A DNA stretch of 26,410 nucleotides, from positions 1-26,410 of IMG/VR virus record IMGVR_UViG_3300025872_000262. One strand, 5' to 3'. The number at the start of each line of letters is the position of its first letter. Position 1 is the first letter of the stretch. The position numbers and the translations under genes were made by a program. Of the stretch, positions 14,914 to 22,162 are shown piece by piece. The notes beneath the pieces are model-generated. The model saw only the letters and a list, made by a program, of their open reading frames with translations, ran no database searches and was not told the origin of the DNA. This DNA comes from a virus.

Positions 14914-15174
14914 ATGACCACTATCCACACCGGCTGCGAGTGCGCGAAATGCGGGAGGCCCATCACAGAACGACAGAGCGGGGAATCCTCCCCAAACGGC
15001 TCCATTCATCGGTATTGCCCAAGGACACGCAAGAGCATCGAGCAGGACTATGAACGCATGATCGAGGCCGAGATTGAAAAGATCCGTGAGGAAGTAGGGG
15101 ACACCTGGGGACCGGAGGAAGTGTATCGAGAGGCGAGAGACATTGTAGCCAAAAAGATCGAGAAAGGAGCCTGA
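14914..15174 (+). CDS. Small zinc-ribbon-like protein
   Basis: An 86-residue protein with CECAKCGRPI close to the start and a later Cys in HRYCPRTRK, suggesting a small zinc finger, then a long charged helix (SIEQDYERMIEAEIEKIREE). A strong AAAGGAGCC site precedes the ATG. The 25-base leader and start (14897-14921) are identical to that of the next gene (15161-15185). Probably nucleic-acid or protein binding; function unknown. Confidence 0.7.
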   Translation: MTTIHTGCECAKCGRPITERQSGESSPNGSIHRYCPRTRKSIEQDYERMIEAEIEKIREEVGDTWGPEEVYREARDIVAKKIEKGA

Positions 15175-15177
15175 ACC

Positions 15178-15549
15178 ATGACCACCGCCACCCAATACCC
15201 CAAATTGAGCACCACCGAAGAAGTTTCCGACGCCGTCGCCCAGCGTCCCGACGTGGCACCATTCGCCCGATTGGTCGGTGCGTGGGTCTGGTGCGAGTTC
15301 CCGGAGAAGCCGAGCGACGACACCCGCGACTGGCTGAAGCAGACCGGCTTCAGATGGAACAACGAGCGCCAAGCCTGGCAACACTCCTGTGGACACTTCA
15401 CCCGGCGGAACCGGCGCATTGATCCGCGCACCGTCTACGGACAGCAACGGCTCGACGGCGACTATGTGAGCCGCGAGCAGGCCGGGCCCGCGCCGACCGA
15501 CTACCGCAGCAGCATCGACCGGGACCTGTCAACCTTTCAGAGTATGTGA
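15178..15549 (+). CDS. Small protein with GFRWN/AWQH motif
   Basis: A 123-residue protein. The middle has AWVWCEFPEKPSDDTRDWL followed by GFRWNNERQAWQHSCG, a conserved tryptophan-rich block I associate with small accessory proteins on phages and plasmids. The GFRWN element resembles the GFKWAP element at the N-terminus of the DUF3560 protein in the same operon, so both may share a small fold. It begins three bases after the previous stop, with AAAGGAGCC upstream. The end is hydrophilic. Role unknown. Confidence 0.72.
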   Translation: MTTATQYPKLSTTEEVSDAVAQRPDVAPFARLVGAWVWCEFPEKPSDDTRDWLKQTGFRWNNERQAWQHSCGHFTRRNRRIDPRTVYGQQRLDGDYVSREQAGPAPTDYRSSIDRDLSTFQSM

Positions 15550-15558
15550 GGAGGAACG

Positions 15559-15738
15559 ATGGACACCATGACGCCCTATCAGCGACACCAGACCTTGAAC
15601 CACAAGACCGGATTCTATTCACCTGATGGAATCCAAAAGATCGAAGAGTGTCAGGAGTGTTTAGGCCGCTGGCTCCATGACCCCTGTATCGGCTACCCGA
15701 TCACGCTATACCCGGAACGCATCACGATTATTGACTAA
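15559..15738 (+). CDS. 59-aa Cys-containing protein
   Basis: Found by reading: ATG at 15559 directly after GAGGAGGAACG, 59 codons to TAA at 15736. The sequence begins MDTMTPYQRHQTLNHKTG, has ECQEC in the middle and a later Cys (DPCIGYP), possibly a metal site, and ends ERITIID. It fills the gap between two operon genes in the same direction. No family recognised. Confidence 0.68.
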   Translation: MDTMTPYQRHQTLNHKTGFYSPDGIQKIEECQECLGRWLHDPCIGYPITLYPERITIID

Positions 15739-15766
15739 CCGACCAAACACACAAGGAGCCCCGACC

Positions 15767-16516
15767 ATGACCGACACGAACGCCATTCTCTCGAAAATCA
15801 AGAAACTACAAGCCCTCACCACGGAGCGCGGCGCCTCACCGGAGGAGGCCGCGAGCGCAGCAGCCAAAGCGCAAACCCTCCTCTTTGAGTACAACCTGAG
15901 TCAAGCCGACGTAGAGACGAAGGAGCACGCGCCCGACCCCTACGGCAAGATTGAGCACACGTTGACCGGCGCCAATCGCAGTACAGTCACCTGGCGCCGG
16001 GGCTTGCTCTACACCATCGCCAAACATAACTGGTGCAGCGCCGTGACCTTGCCGAACACCACCAAAATGAACCTCGTCGGCAAGCGCAGCAATGTGGAAA
16101 CCGTGCTCTATCTCAACGAAATCCTCGTGCGCGAGATTGAACGCCTGGCCATCGACGCCGCGCGGACTGTCTTGAGCAACCGGCAGGCGTTCATGGTGTC
16201 CTTCTGCCGAGGCGCCGTGAGTATCATTCACCAACGGTTAGCCGCACAGCAGCGGGAGGACACGCAGCAGGCGACGACGTACAGCGGCGCCTTCGACTCA
16301 GGCCGCGCCAGTAAAAACGCCGTGGCGATCCGCACCGCCGGCGAAGAACTGAACAAGGCCCTCGCCCACTTCTACCCCGGCGGACTCTCGCATCGCACCA
16401 CCCGCAGCCGCATCGGGAGCGCCGACGGCTACGCCGCCGGACAACAAGCCGGCCGAGGCTTGAGCATGAATCGAGGCATTGGACAGACCCGCAGACCGTC
16501 AGCCTTGATCGGCTAA
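15767..16516 (+). CDS. DUF2786-domain protein
   Basis: A 249-residue protein from ATG 15767, preceded by AAGGAGCCCCGACC; an earlier in-frame start overlaps the previous gene and lacks a site. Residues 1-45 are a DUF2786 domain: ILSKIKKLQALTTERGASPE, EEAASAAAKAQTLLFEYNLS. This helical domain is common in phages and plasmids. Following residues (WRRGLLYTIAKHNWCSAV and the NLVGKRSNVETVLYLNEIL strand-helix unit) fit the C-terminal region that often accompanies it. The tail, GYAAGQQAGRGLSM, is glycine-rich. The biochemical role of the family is not established; a nucleic-acid function is assumed by context. Confidence 0.85.
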   Translation: MTDTNAILSKIKKLQALTTERGASPEEAASAAAKAQTLLFEYNLSQADVETKEHAPDPYGKIEHTLTGANRSTVTWRRGLLYTIAKHNWCSAVTLPNTTKMNLVGKRSNVETVLYLNEILVREIERLAIDAARTVLSNRQAFMVSFCRGAVSIIHQRLAAQQREDTQQATTYSGAFDSGRASKNAVAIRTAGEELNKALAHFYPGGLSHRTTRSRIGSADGYAAGQQAGRGLSMNRGIGQTRRPSALIG

Positions 16517-16577
16517 CGACACACACCACCACCAAGCGCCCCGCGCCGGGCCTCATACGGCGCAGAAAGCGGAGACC

Positions 16578-16928
16578 ATGAGCACACAGACACATACGCC
16601 GGGACCGTGGGAAGTGGCCGACGATCTCAAGACAATGGATTGCATCGGCATTTATGGAGCAAACAACCAACTTGTTGCAGAAATCCGCGATCCTGAATCG
16701 GTGAAGCCTCAAGAGCGGGAGGCGGAAGAGGCACTGTTCAGAGCCAACGCCGCCTTCATCGTCCGCGCCTGCAATGCCCATGAGGAGTTGGTGAAGGCGC
16801 TAGAGAAGCTCCATGAATACACCCGCACAATAGACGCCGCCTATCGGAACGGGCTGAACAGGACGGACCCATTATATTCAGCCGTTGATAGCGCCCTGGC
16901 CCTGGCCCGTGGAAAGGAGCAGCCATGA
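16578..16928 (+). CDS. Phage ‘TPGPW’ family small protein
   Basis: A 116-residue protein beginning MSTQTHTPGPWEVAD, followed by GIYGANNQLVAEIRD and FRANAAFIVRACNAHEELVKALEKL. This layout (TPGPW near the start, then NA..I..A...EL...L) is very common in small phage proteins and has no known activity. A second TPGPW protein occurs on the minus strand at 20939-21310. GGAG precedes the ATG. The stop overlaps the next start by four bases. Confidence 0.8.
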   Translation: MSTQTHTPGPWEVADDLKTMDCIGIYGANNQLVAEIRDPESVKPQEREAEEALFRANAAFIVRACNAHEELVKALEKLHEYTRTIDAAYRNGLNRTDPLYSAVDSALALARGKEQP

Positions 16929-17125
16929 CCCCGACCGAATCCCTGATAGCGTTTCTCTTGACCCTGGCAACCCTAGCCATCTTCGCCAGTGTGCAGCCGG
17001 CACCGCCCCCCGCCGACTGGACCGATACCGGCGTCGGTTGCCTCGACGAGTGCCTTGACCCCGAACCCTTTGACACGCGCGCGGACGCCGAGCCGATCCG
17101 CGCCGACCAGGAGGAGCGACCATGA
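16925..17125 (+). CDS. Small membrane-anchored acidic protein
   Basis: A 66-residue protein: a hydrophobic N-terminal span (LIAFLLTLATLAIFASV, residues about 7-23), then Pro-rich and acidic residues with two Cys (GCLDEC). It may be a signal anchor with the acidic tail outside, or a short exported peptide. AAGGAGC precedes the ATG; both ends overlap neighbours by four bases. Function unknown. Confidence 0.65.
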   Translation: MTPTESLIAFLLTLATLAIFASVQPAPPPADWTDTGVGCLDECLDPEPFDTRADAEPIRADQEERP

Positions 17126-17292
17126 AACAGTGCGAAGCGATTGAGCGACTACAAAAAGCGAGAACGCGCATTGAGCAAGCCGAGGAACTGTTGAAGCAGT
17201 GGGACATTATGCCCGCGTTAAACCTTCTCACAGACGTTGCGCTTCGACTGGACACGATAGAAAAAGCAATAGAGGGGGGGATGGAACCATGA
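17122..17292 (+). CDS. 56-aa helical protein
   Basis: Found by reading: ATG at 17122 overlaps the previous stop (ATGA), GGAGGAGCG lies just before it, and TGA at 17290-17292 overlaps the next start. The sequence is an amphipathic helix throughout (MKQCEAIERLQKARTRIEQ, then ALNLLTDVALRLDTIEKAI), suggesting a coiled coil or small dimer. Codon use is more A-rich than that of its neighbours. Function unknown. Confidence 0.68.
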   Translation: MKQCEAIERLQKARTRIEQAEELLKQWDIMPALNLLTDVALRLDTIEKAIEGGMEP

Positions 17293-17501
17293 ACACGCTA
17301 AGACCTTACAACTTTGTGTTTTCGTTCATCGGGGAATGCTGCACGAGGCCGCACTTGTACGGCATCACAAAAACAGGCCGCACCAAGGAGGAGGCTCTAC
17401 GCAAAGCCCTCAAGGAAGCGCGGAAGAATGGCAATGAAGTTTACGAGGTGCTTGAATTTGTGGGAGCACTCATCGGCCCAGTCGAAGAGGTGAACCCATG
17501 A
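17289..17501 (+). CDS. Small alpha/beta protein
   Basis: A 70-residue protein from ATG 17289 (MNTLRPYNFVFSFIGEC), chosen over an earlier in-frame start because of the four-base overlap with the preceding gene. It has a beta-like start, a charged helix (TKEEALRKALKEARKNG), and a final strand. No family recognised; operon membership is supported by overlaps at both ends. Confidence 0.65.
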   Translation: MNTLRPYNFVFSFIGECCTRPHLYGITKTGRTKEEALRKALKEARKNGNEVYEVLEFVGALIGPVEEVNP

Positions 17502-17707
17502 GCCGCCACCGACGTTGCGACTATCGCTGTGTCAACGCGCAACCCGGCTCGCCCTGTAGCTGCCAATGTGGCGGACGGAACCACGCCGGCGCGTGGCAAC
17601 CCGATCCGACGACCGGCGCGCCGCGCCCGATGCCGCCGGGACGCTGGACGACGAGCCGACCCCAGCACGACGAGAACGCCGACCAATTAGCCTTAACCTT
17701 TGCCTAG
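17498..17707 (+). CDS. Small Cys-rich zinc-binding-like protein
   Basis: A 69-residue protein with CDYRCVNAQPGSPCSCQCGG followed by NHAG: five cysteines in the pattern CxxxC...CxCxC, a motif recurrent in small phage proteins and probably a zinc site. The remaining 40 residues are Pro/Arg-rich and likely disordered. GAGGTGAACCC precedes the ATG, which overlaps the previous stop. Confidence 0.7.
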   Translation: MSRHRRCDYRCVNAQPGSPCSCQCGGRNHAGAWQPDPTTGAPRPMPPGRWTTSRPQHDENADQLALTFA

Positions 17708-17720
17708 AGGAGAGCCGACC

Positions 17721-19520
17721 ATGAGCGACTATGCCACCTATTCCCCCGACGACAACAAGCTTCGCCTGTACCCCTCAAGCCGGCTGGATGCCGCGACCTA
17801 TGCCCGCGTGAAGGCCGCCGGCTTCAAATGGGCCCCGAAGCAAGGCCTCTTTGTCGCCCCCATGTGGACGCCCGACCGGGAGGACCTGTTGATAGACCTG
17901 TGCGGCGAGATCGAAGACGAGGACAAGACATTAGCCGAGCGCCAGGAGGAACGCGCCGAACGGTTCGACGGCTACCACGACAACCGCACCAGGGACGCCG
18001 AACGCGCCCATAAGGCCGTGAGCGCCATTGCCGACAACATCCCGCTAGGCCAGCCAATCTTGATCGGCCATCACTCGGAGCGCCACGCCCGCCGGGACGC
18101 CAAGCGCATCGAGAACGGCATGCGCCGCGCCGTGCAGATGTGGGAGACGGCGCAGTATTGGAAGGACCGCGCTGCCGGCGCCCTACGCCATGCGAAATAT
18201 AAAGAGCTGCCCGCCGTGCGCGCCCGGCGGATCAAAGGTCTTGAAGCGGACCAGCGGAAGACGCAGAAGACGAAAGCGAACGCCGAGGCCGTGCTTGCCT
18301 TATGGAGCCGGGAGGGATTGACGCAGGAGCAGGCGCTTGCGATTGCCGCCGCGCATTGGTTGACCTTGCCACGCAAAGAAGGCGACCGGCCCGACTTCTC
18401 AGGCAACCCCACCGCTTACGACGCATTACAGAACGGACACCCGACACTCTACGCCCCGCGTACCCTGGCCGAGATCATTGACCACGCGAAGCGGATCTAC
18501 CCGCGCAGTATTGCCAACTGTGACCGCTGGCTTGCGCACTACGCGCACCGGCTCGACTACGAACGCGCCATGCTCGCCGAATCGGGCGGACTAGCGACGG
18601 ACAAACTCAGCCCGGAGAAGGGCGGAGCCTGTCAATGCTGGGCCTCACCAGGAGGACGCGGCGCCGGATGGAGTTATATTCAGAAGGTCAACAAAATATC
18701 CGTGACCGTGCTCGACAACTGGGGGAACGGCGGCGCCAATTTTACGCGGACCATCCCCTTTGACAAACTGGGAAAGATCCTCAGCGCCGCACAGGTTCAA
18801 GAGATCCGCGCCGCCGGACGATTGCAGGAGAGCGCGGACAAGTGCGGCTTTTACTGGATGCAGAGCCGGGAGGAGTTCGACAAGACCAACCCACCAGAAG
18901 AGGAGGAGGCCCCGACCCCGCCGGCATCCACCCCGGCGCCCGATCCGCTCGCCGCCGATATGCAGGCCATGAAGCAGAGCCTCAAGGCCGGCGTGCGGAC
19001 CGTGAGTGCCCCGCAACTCTTCCCCACCCCGCCGGGCATTGCCGCGCGCATGATCGAGCTGGCCGAGATCGAGCCGCACCACCGCGTCCTAGAGCCGAGC
19101 GCGGGCACCGGAAACCTCTTGGCAGAGATGCAGGACGACAACGACCAGCAGCCGGACCACGCGGCGCAGATTGTCGCCGTCGAATACAACCGGACCTTAG
19201 CTGAAGGACTGATTCGACGCTTTCCCGATGTCAACGTCTTCTGTATGGATTTTCTCGCCTGTAACGGCAACTTGGAGCACTTTGACCGGATTGTGATGAA
19301 TCCGCCCTTCTCCAACGGCGCCGACATTCAGCATATCTTACACGCCCGGCACTTCCTCAAGCCCGGCGGAAAGATCGTGGCCCTGTGCGCCAATGGCCCG
19401 CGCCAACAGGCGCAACTTCAGCCGATTGCCGACACGTGGGAACCCTTGCCCGCCGGCAGCTTTGCCGAGCAGGGCACCGGCGTCAGTGTGGCCTTGCTGA
19501 CGATCCGCGCCGCGCACTAA
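17721..19520 (+). CDS. DUF3560 protein fused to SAM-dependent methyltransferase
   Basis: A 599-residue protein from ATG 17721 (MSDYATYSPDDNKLRLYP), preceded by AGGAGAG. The first 170 or so residues are DUF3560: VKAAGFKWAPKQGLFVAP, HHSERHARRDAKRIENGM. Residues about 440-597 form a class I methyltransferase: VLEPSAGTGN (motif I, near 457), VAVEYN (motif II), and MNPPF near 527, the catalytic N/D-PP-Y/F motif of DNA adenine-N6 or cytosine-N4 enzymes. So it probably methylates DNA, though a protein substrate cannot be excluded. No restriction enzyme is adjacent, so self-protection or regulation is likelier than restriction. Last gene of the operon. Confidence 0.88.
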   Translation: MSDYATYSPDDNKLRLYPSSRLDAATYARVKAAGFKWAPKQGLFVAPMWTPDREDLLIDLCGEIEDEDKTLAERQEERAERFDGYHDNRTRDAERAHKAVSAIADNIPLGQPILIGHHSERHARRDAKRIENGMRRAVQMWETAQYWKDRAAGALRHAKYKELPAVRARRIKGLEADQRKTQKTKANAEAVLALWSREGLTQEQALAIAAAHWLTLPRKEGDRPDFSGNPTAYDALQNGHPTLYAPRTLAEIIDHAKRIYPRSIANCDRWLAHYAHRLDYERAMLAESGGLATDKLSPEKGGACQCWASPGGRGAGWSYIQKVNKISVTVLDNWGNGGANFTRTIPFDKLGKILSAAQVQEIRAAGRLQESADKCGFYWMQSREEFDKTNPPEEEEAPTPPASTPAPDPLAADMQAMKQSLKAGVRTVSAPQLFPTPPGIAARMIELAEIEPHHRVLEPSAGTGNLLAEMQDDNDQQPDHAAQIVAVEYNRTLAEGLIRRFPDVNVFCMDFLACNGNLEHFDRIVMNPPFSNGADIQHILHARHFLKPGGKIVALCANGPRQQAQLQPIADTWEPLPAGSFAEQGTGVSVALLTIRAAH

Positions 19521-19535
19521 ATCCCCCTTAAATCG

Positions 19536-19566
19536 CCGGTTCGCTCCCTCACCCGGAGCGGGCCGG
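19536..19566 (+). terminator. Hairpin between converging operons
   Basis: CGCTCC (19542-19547) and GGAGCG (19555-19560) pair around a seven-base loop, and outer CCGG/CCGG (19536-19539/19563-19566) extend the stem across a two-base bulge on each side. It lies 16 bases after the methyltransferase stop, where converging transcripts must end. There is no strong T-run on either strand. Confidence 0.45.
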
Positions 19567-19625
19567 CATCCCACCTCCCCCGCTCGCCAAACTCTCGTAT
19601 AGCGCCTGTAAAATTTCGGGCCAAG

Positions 19626-19898
19626 CTAGACAGCCGACGAACCGCCGGCCGGCCGATCGGACACCGGCACGGCCTCCCGCGCCGTGGCCTGGGCCTTGGC
19701 CCTGCGCTCTTTCCGTATGTCACGGCCTATACACATCATTATTAGGCCAATGAGGCCGAAAACTAGCCCTGGATGTATCCACATCGCGCAGAGAATGATA
19801 ATGATTTGACCCACGCCTTCAGCCCAATGTATATCCGTTATTGGTTTATCGGTAACTTCAGCAACTTTCGACTCCTCCCGCAGCGTGTCGTCGGTCAT
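19626..19898 (-). CDS. Small two-pass membrane protein
   Basis: A 90-residue protein starting MTDDTLREES at 19898, where GGAGGAGAAATTC precedes the ATG. Residues about 28-58 hold two close hydrophobic segments (VGQIIIILCAMWIHPGLVF, GLIGLIMMCIG), then a basic, Ala/Arg-rich cytoplasmic tail. Last gene of the leftward early operon. Its start overlaps the stop of the 34-residue gene by four bases. A holin-like topology is possible, but the position is not a lysis cassette, so I leave it unassigned. Confidence 0.68.
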   Translation of the reverse strand: MTDDTLREESKVAEVTDKPITDIHWAEGVGQIIIILCAMWIHPGLVFGLIGLIMMCIGRDIRKERRAKAQATAREAVPVSDRPAGGSSAV

Positions 19899-19999
19899 GA
19901 ATTTCTCCTCCAATCCATAAGGCACCCTGCAATACGCCAAAGAGCGCCACCGATAAACCAGAGCCCACCCGCGATAAATGCTAAGGCCATGTCCATCAT
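19895..19999 (-). CDS. 34-aa membrane peptide
   Basis: Found by reading: ATGATG at 19999 after GGGGAGGGGGG, TGA overlapping the next ATG. The sequence MMDMALAFIAGGLWFIGGAL then a basic end is one membrane span with small residues and tryptophans. Overlaps of four bases on both sides make it credible despite its size. Confidence 0.6.
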   Translation of the reverse strand: MMDMALAFIAGGLWFIGGALWRIAGCLMDWRRNS

Positions 20000-20238
20000 C
20001 CCCCCTCCCCGCGCAAGGTGTAACGAATAACTCCTAACGCTCGTTCTTGAGGTCCATTCCAACACACCCCCTTATTGTGAAGCAGGAAGGCTTCGACGCT
20101 CTGCAACGCCTCCCGCAGCCGGTTATGCTCGGCGGTCAGGGTGGCGAGCTGCGTCTCAAGCTCTTTGATTCGTTTCGGCATGGCCTCTGGATCGCCTGAT
20201 AAGATTTCTGACTCCTTGATCCATCGTTCATCACTCAT
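19996..20238 (-). CDS. Small coiled-coil protein
   Basis: An 80-residue protein. The N-terminal half has a coiled coil (MPKRIKELETQLATLTAEHN, then RLREALQSVEAFLL), then NKGVCWNGPQERALGVIRYTL. CAAGGAGACACGCG precedes the ATG. The long non-coding stretch upstream (20239-20442) is thus its leader. No function recognised. Confidence 0.7.
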   Translation of the reverse strand: MSDERWIKESEILSGDPEAMPKRIKELETQLATLTAEHNRLREALQSVEAFLLHNKGVCWNGPQERALGVIRYTLRGEGG

Positions 20239-20240
20239 CG

Positions 20241-20442
20241 CGTGTCTCCTTGTGGGGTCGAGGGATGCGTTAAAGCCCCGCCACGGCGGCAGGGGGCATA
20301 GTTCCGTGGCGTGTCCCCGCCTTCTTCGTTATATCCGGCAGACACCCTCGACCCGTTCTGTGTGTGGGGGAGGGTAGCCGACACGCCATACGACGCAACG
20401 CGCTGACTCTTTCACCTGAGCGGCCTTCAGGCTCCCCCACGG
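20241..20442 (-). ncRNA. Candidate structured RNA or leader
   Basis: A 200-base gap in an operon where other genes overlap by four bases. On either strand it contains perfect complements: 20364-20372 with 20432-20440 (GTGGGGGAG/CTCCCCCAC), nested next to CCTGA/TCAGG (20415-20419/20427-20431); 20255-20264 with 20345-20354 (GGGTCGAGGG/CCCTCGACCC), enclosing CGCCACGG/CCGTGGCG (20279-20286/20304-20311). A further pair, 20308-20315 with 20380-20387 (GGCGTGTC/GACACGCC), would join the two domains and competes with the CCGTGGCG stem. Direction is inferred from the neighbours. No known riboswitch or ribozyme class is recognised. Confidence 0.55.
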
Positions 20443-20544
20443 TTATTTCTTCACAGCCTCACGCTTCATCCATGCAGGCCACCGTTTGAAGTCCTGCTTC
20501 GCTGCGGTAATTTGCCGTTTTAACCAACCTGGTTTAAGATTCAT
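20443..20544 (-). CDS. 33-aa conserved phage-type peptide
   Basis: Found by reading: ATG at 20544 overlapping the previous stop by four bases, 33 codons to TAA. The sequence MNLKPGWLKRQITAAKQDF and the following WPAWMKREAVKK match a pattern I associate with tiny phage proteins (KPGWL..Q......WP.WM). It is basic and helical with four Trp in all. Function unknown. Confidence 0.65.
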   Translation of the reverse strand: MNLKPGWLKRQITAAKQDFKRWPAWMKREAVKK

Positions 20545-20771
20545 TGTCCACCCTTGCGCCACGCCTGCACCTGGTCGAGCAGGTCGTCAATAGCTGATTC
20601 GTACCCATTGTTTTCAGCTTCAAGATCGGCCTTGAGTCGTGCTTTCCTCAACCACGCCTCAATCTGGTCGAGCGTGAGGATGGGAGTGGGCTTATTATGC
20701 CCTTTGTAGTCAGTAGGCCATGATCCTAAATCTCGTCGTTCGTAATCCCATACCCACATCACTTCTGGCAT
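20541..20771 (-). CDS. Small acidic protein
   Basis: A 76-residue protein, start ATG 20771 after CAGGAGGCGAC. It begins MPEVMWVWDYERRDLGSWP and continues with helices, including LTLDQIEAWLRKARLKADLE and YESAIDDLLDQVQAW. No family recognised. Its stop overlaps the 33-residue gene. Confidence 0.68.
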   Translation of the reverse strand: MPEVMWVWDYERRDLGSWPTDYKGHNKPTPILTLDQIEAWLRKARLKADLEAENNGYESAIDDLLDQVQAWRKGGQ

Positions 20772-20783
20772 GTCGCCTCCTGT

Positions 20784-20942
20784 TTAGAGCCTGAATTTGA
20801 CTGCTACAGCTTGCCCCACTAATACTTCCCACGCATCACGCAGGCGGCAAATCCACGGGTCAGGCAACGGCCTGGCAAAATAATAGGGGCCGCCATCTTT
20901 GCTACCCGTAGGCATATTGCGGAATTTTTCAGCGTCTATCAT
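20784..20942 (-). CDS. 52-aa protein
   Basis: Found by reading: ATG at 20942 overlaps the previous stop; TAA at 20784. It begins MIDAEKFRNMPTGSKDGGPY and ends WEVLVGQAVAVKFRL, a mixed alpha/beta profile with several aromatic residues. The gap of 12 bases before the next gene contains its strong GGAGG. Function unknown. Confidence 0.65.
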   Translation of the reverse strand: MIDAEKFRNMPTGSKDGGPYYFARPLPDPWICRLRDAWEVLVGQAVAVKFRL

Positions 20943-21310
20943 CTCGTCGCCTCCTGGTCAATCTTAACGAGGATTTGCCGAGCCATTGATTGCGCAACGG
21001 CTCCATCAATACGATTCTGCGCCTCGACGCATTGCTTCAGCACCGCCACCAGCGCGGGGCCGTGGGTGCCGAAGAGGGCAACCAACTTGGCGTTCGCTTT
21101 TCCCTTTGGACCGTTCCCAACGTGAGCAATATCAGCATCCCCGCCGTCTGGATGTGGCGCACTCACAAACATAAACTCATCACCACCAGAAGCGTCAACG
21201 CATTGCTGCACATACTGCCCGATAGAATTCTTCGGTGCGTCGAGCACAAAATCATTCCATGGTCCAGGCGTCGCCTGCGCCATCAGCTTATCGAGATTTT
21301 TCGTCTCCAT
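20939..21310 (-). CDS. Phage ‘TPGPW’ family small protein
   Basis: A 123-residue protein starting METKNLDKLMAQATPGPW at 21310, directly after GGGAGGCGTAG. It has ATPGPW near the start, AHVGNGPKGKANAKLVALFG in the middle, and a helical HGPALVAVLKQC end, the same general plan as the protein at 16578-16928 on the other strand. This type of small phage protein has no defined activity. Confidence 0.75.
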   Translation of the reverse strand: METKNLDKLMAQATPGPWNDFVLDAPKNSIGQYVQQCVDASGGDEFMFVSAPHPDGGDADIAHVGNGPKGKANAKLVALFGTHGPALVAVLKQCVEAQNRIDGAVAQSMARQILVKIDQEATR

Positions 21311-21311
21311 C

Positions 21312-21935
21312 CTACGCCTCCCTCGGCAGCGGCAAGGGGCCAGCCCATTCGCCGTCAACGGTATCAATATCATCAAACCAACCATCCGGCGCTTCAACGC
21401 GCAGGAGATTATCTTTAACAGAATGGACATACCTCACTCTGTCGCATCCACCATGTCTCCACCAGTACCACCCCGCCACCTTTGGCCGATCCTTGCTCCA
21501 CACCGGCTGCGCGGCCTGAAGCTGGGCGAGCCGTCTGTACTTTTCTTCTGTGCTATGTCCATCCCATGCGCTGAGATAATGCGGCACCCCAACGAAGAGA
21601 TAGGCTTGCGAATCGTGATAATGCCAGGACACTTGACCGGTCGGCAGGTCGATATAGACACAGTTATGCCAATCCTCTGACCATCCCTCTATTGCCGTTC
21701 TGGCCTTACCTGACGGGAAACATTTCGCCAATGCCGCCACCACCTGATTGCGTTCCAGGTAAGCGGCATCCTTGCGCTGCTCCATGTCTTTCACCGCCTC
21801 CTGCGCGGCCTGGTCCAAGGCGGCGGCGATGAGTTCAATAGCAGCGGCCTTTTCATCCTCTGCGTTCGATGGATAAATCAATCGCCCTCGAATAGTGGCG
21901 TATAGCTCTCTCGCCCGTGTCGCGTGGTCGGTCAT
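21312..21935 (-). CDS. Unknown phage protein with helical N-terminus
   Basis: A 207-residue protein from ATG 21935 (MTDHATRARELYATI), which overlaps the previous stop by four bases. The first 100 residues are mainly helical (AAIELIAAALDQAAQEAVKD). Further on is a Trp-rich segment (WSEDWHNCVYIDLPTGQVSW, then WSKDRPKVAGWYWWRHGG), and the end is DGEWAGPLPLP. The Trp-rich WYWWR...DGxxxGPL ending is often seen in small phage proteins annotated only as hypothetical. Function unknown. Confidence 0.72.
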   Translation of the reverse strand: MTDHATRARELYATIRGRLIYPSNAEDEKAAAIELIAAALDQAAQEAVKDMEQRKDAAYLERNQVVAALAKCFPSGKARTAIEGWSEDWHNCVYIDLPTGQVSWHYHDSQAYLFVGVPHYLSAWDGHSTEEKYRRLAQLQAAQPVWSKDRPKVAGWYWWRHGGCDRVRYVHSVKDNLLRVEAPDGWFDDIDTVDGEWAGPLPLPREA

Positions 21936-22162
21936 GGCTGCACCTTCTTGAGTGTCTGTTGCTTGCGATCCCACTGGTCAAGGTAGCCGCATTTATCCAA
22001 GGCACGAAGCAGCACTTGTACGGGTATGCTGTAAATCGCCGTTTGATGGGCATGAAATGAACACGCTTCAATGCCACGACCATCACCTAGATAAAACCAT
22101 CGGCCATTAACCCGATGCGGCCTCAATCTAGCGTCCTGCTGTTGTTTCGTTAATTTCATCAT
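21932..22162 (-). CDS. Small basic protein
   Basis: A 76-residue protein, double ATG at 22162 overlapping the previous stop. The sequence includes RVNGRWFYLGDGRGIEACSF and a following helix (PVQVLLRALDKCGYLDQW). Basic ends suggest nucleic-acid contact, but no family is recognised. Confidence 0.65.
   Translation of the reverse strand: MMKLTKQQQDARLRPHRVNGRWFYLGDGRGIEACSFHAHQTAIYSIPVQVLLRALDKCGYLDQWDRKQQTLKKVQP

Noticed and set aside
19626-19898. Holin
   Set aside because: Two membrane spans are not enough; no endolysin or spanin genes are adjacent.
20265-20390. 39-residue minus-strand frame inside the structured RNA region
   Set aside because: No binding site, random composition, and the region's inverted repeats explain it better.
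20241-20442. Cobalamin, ZTP, hammerhead or HDV-like RNA
   Set aside because: Some words resemble these cores (such as GGTGAAAG), but the required conserved elements are missing in order and spacing.
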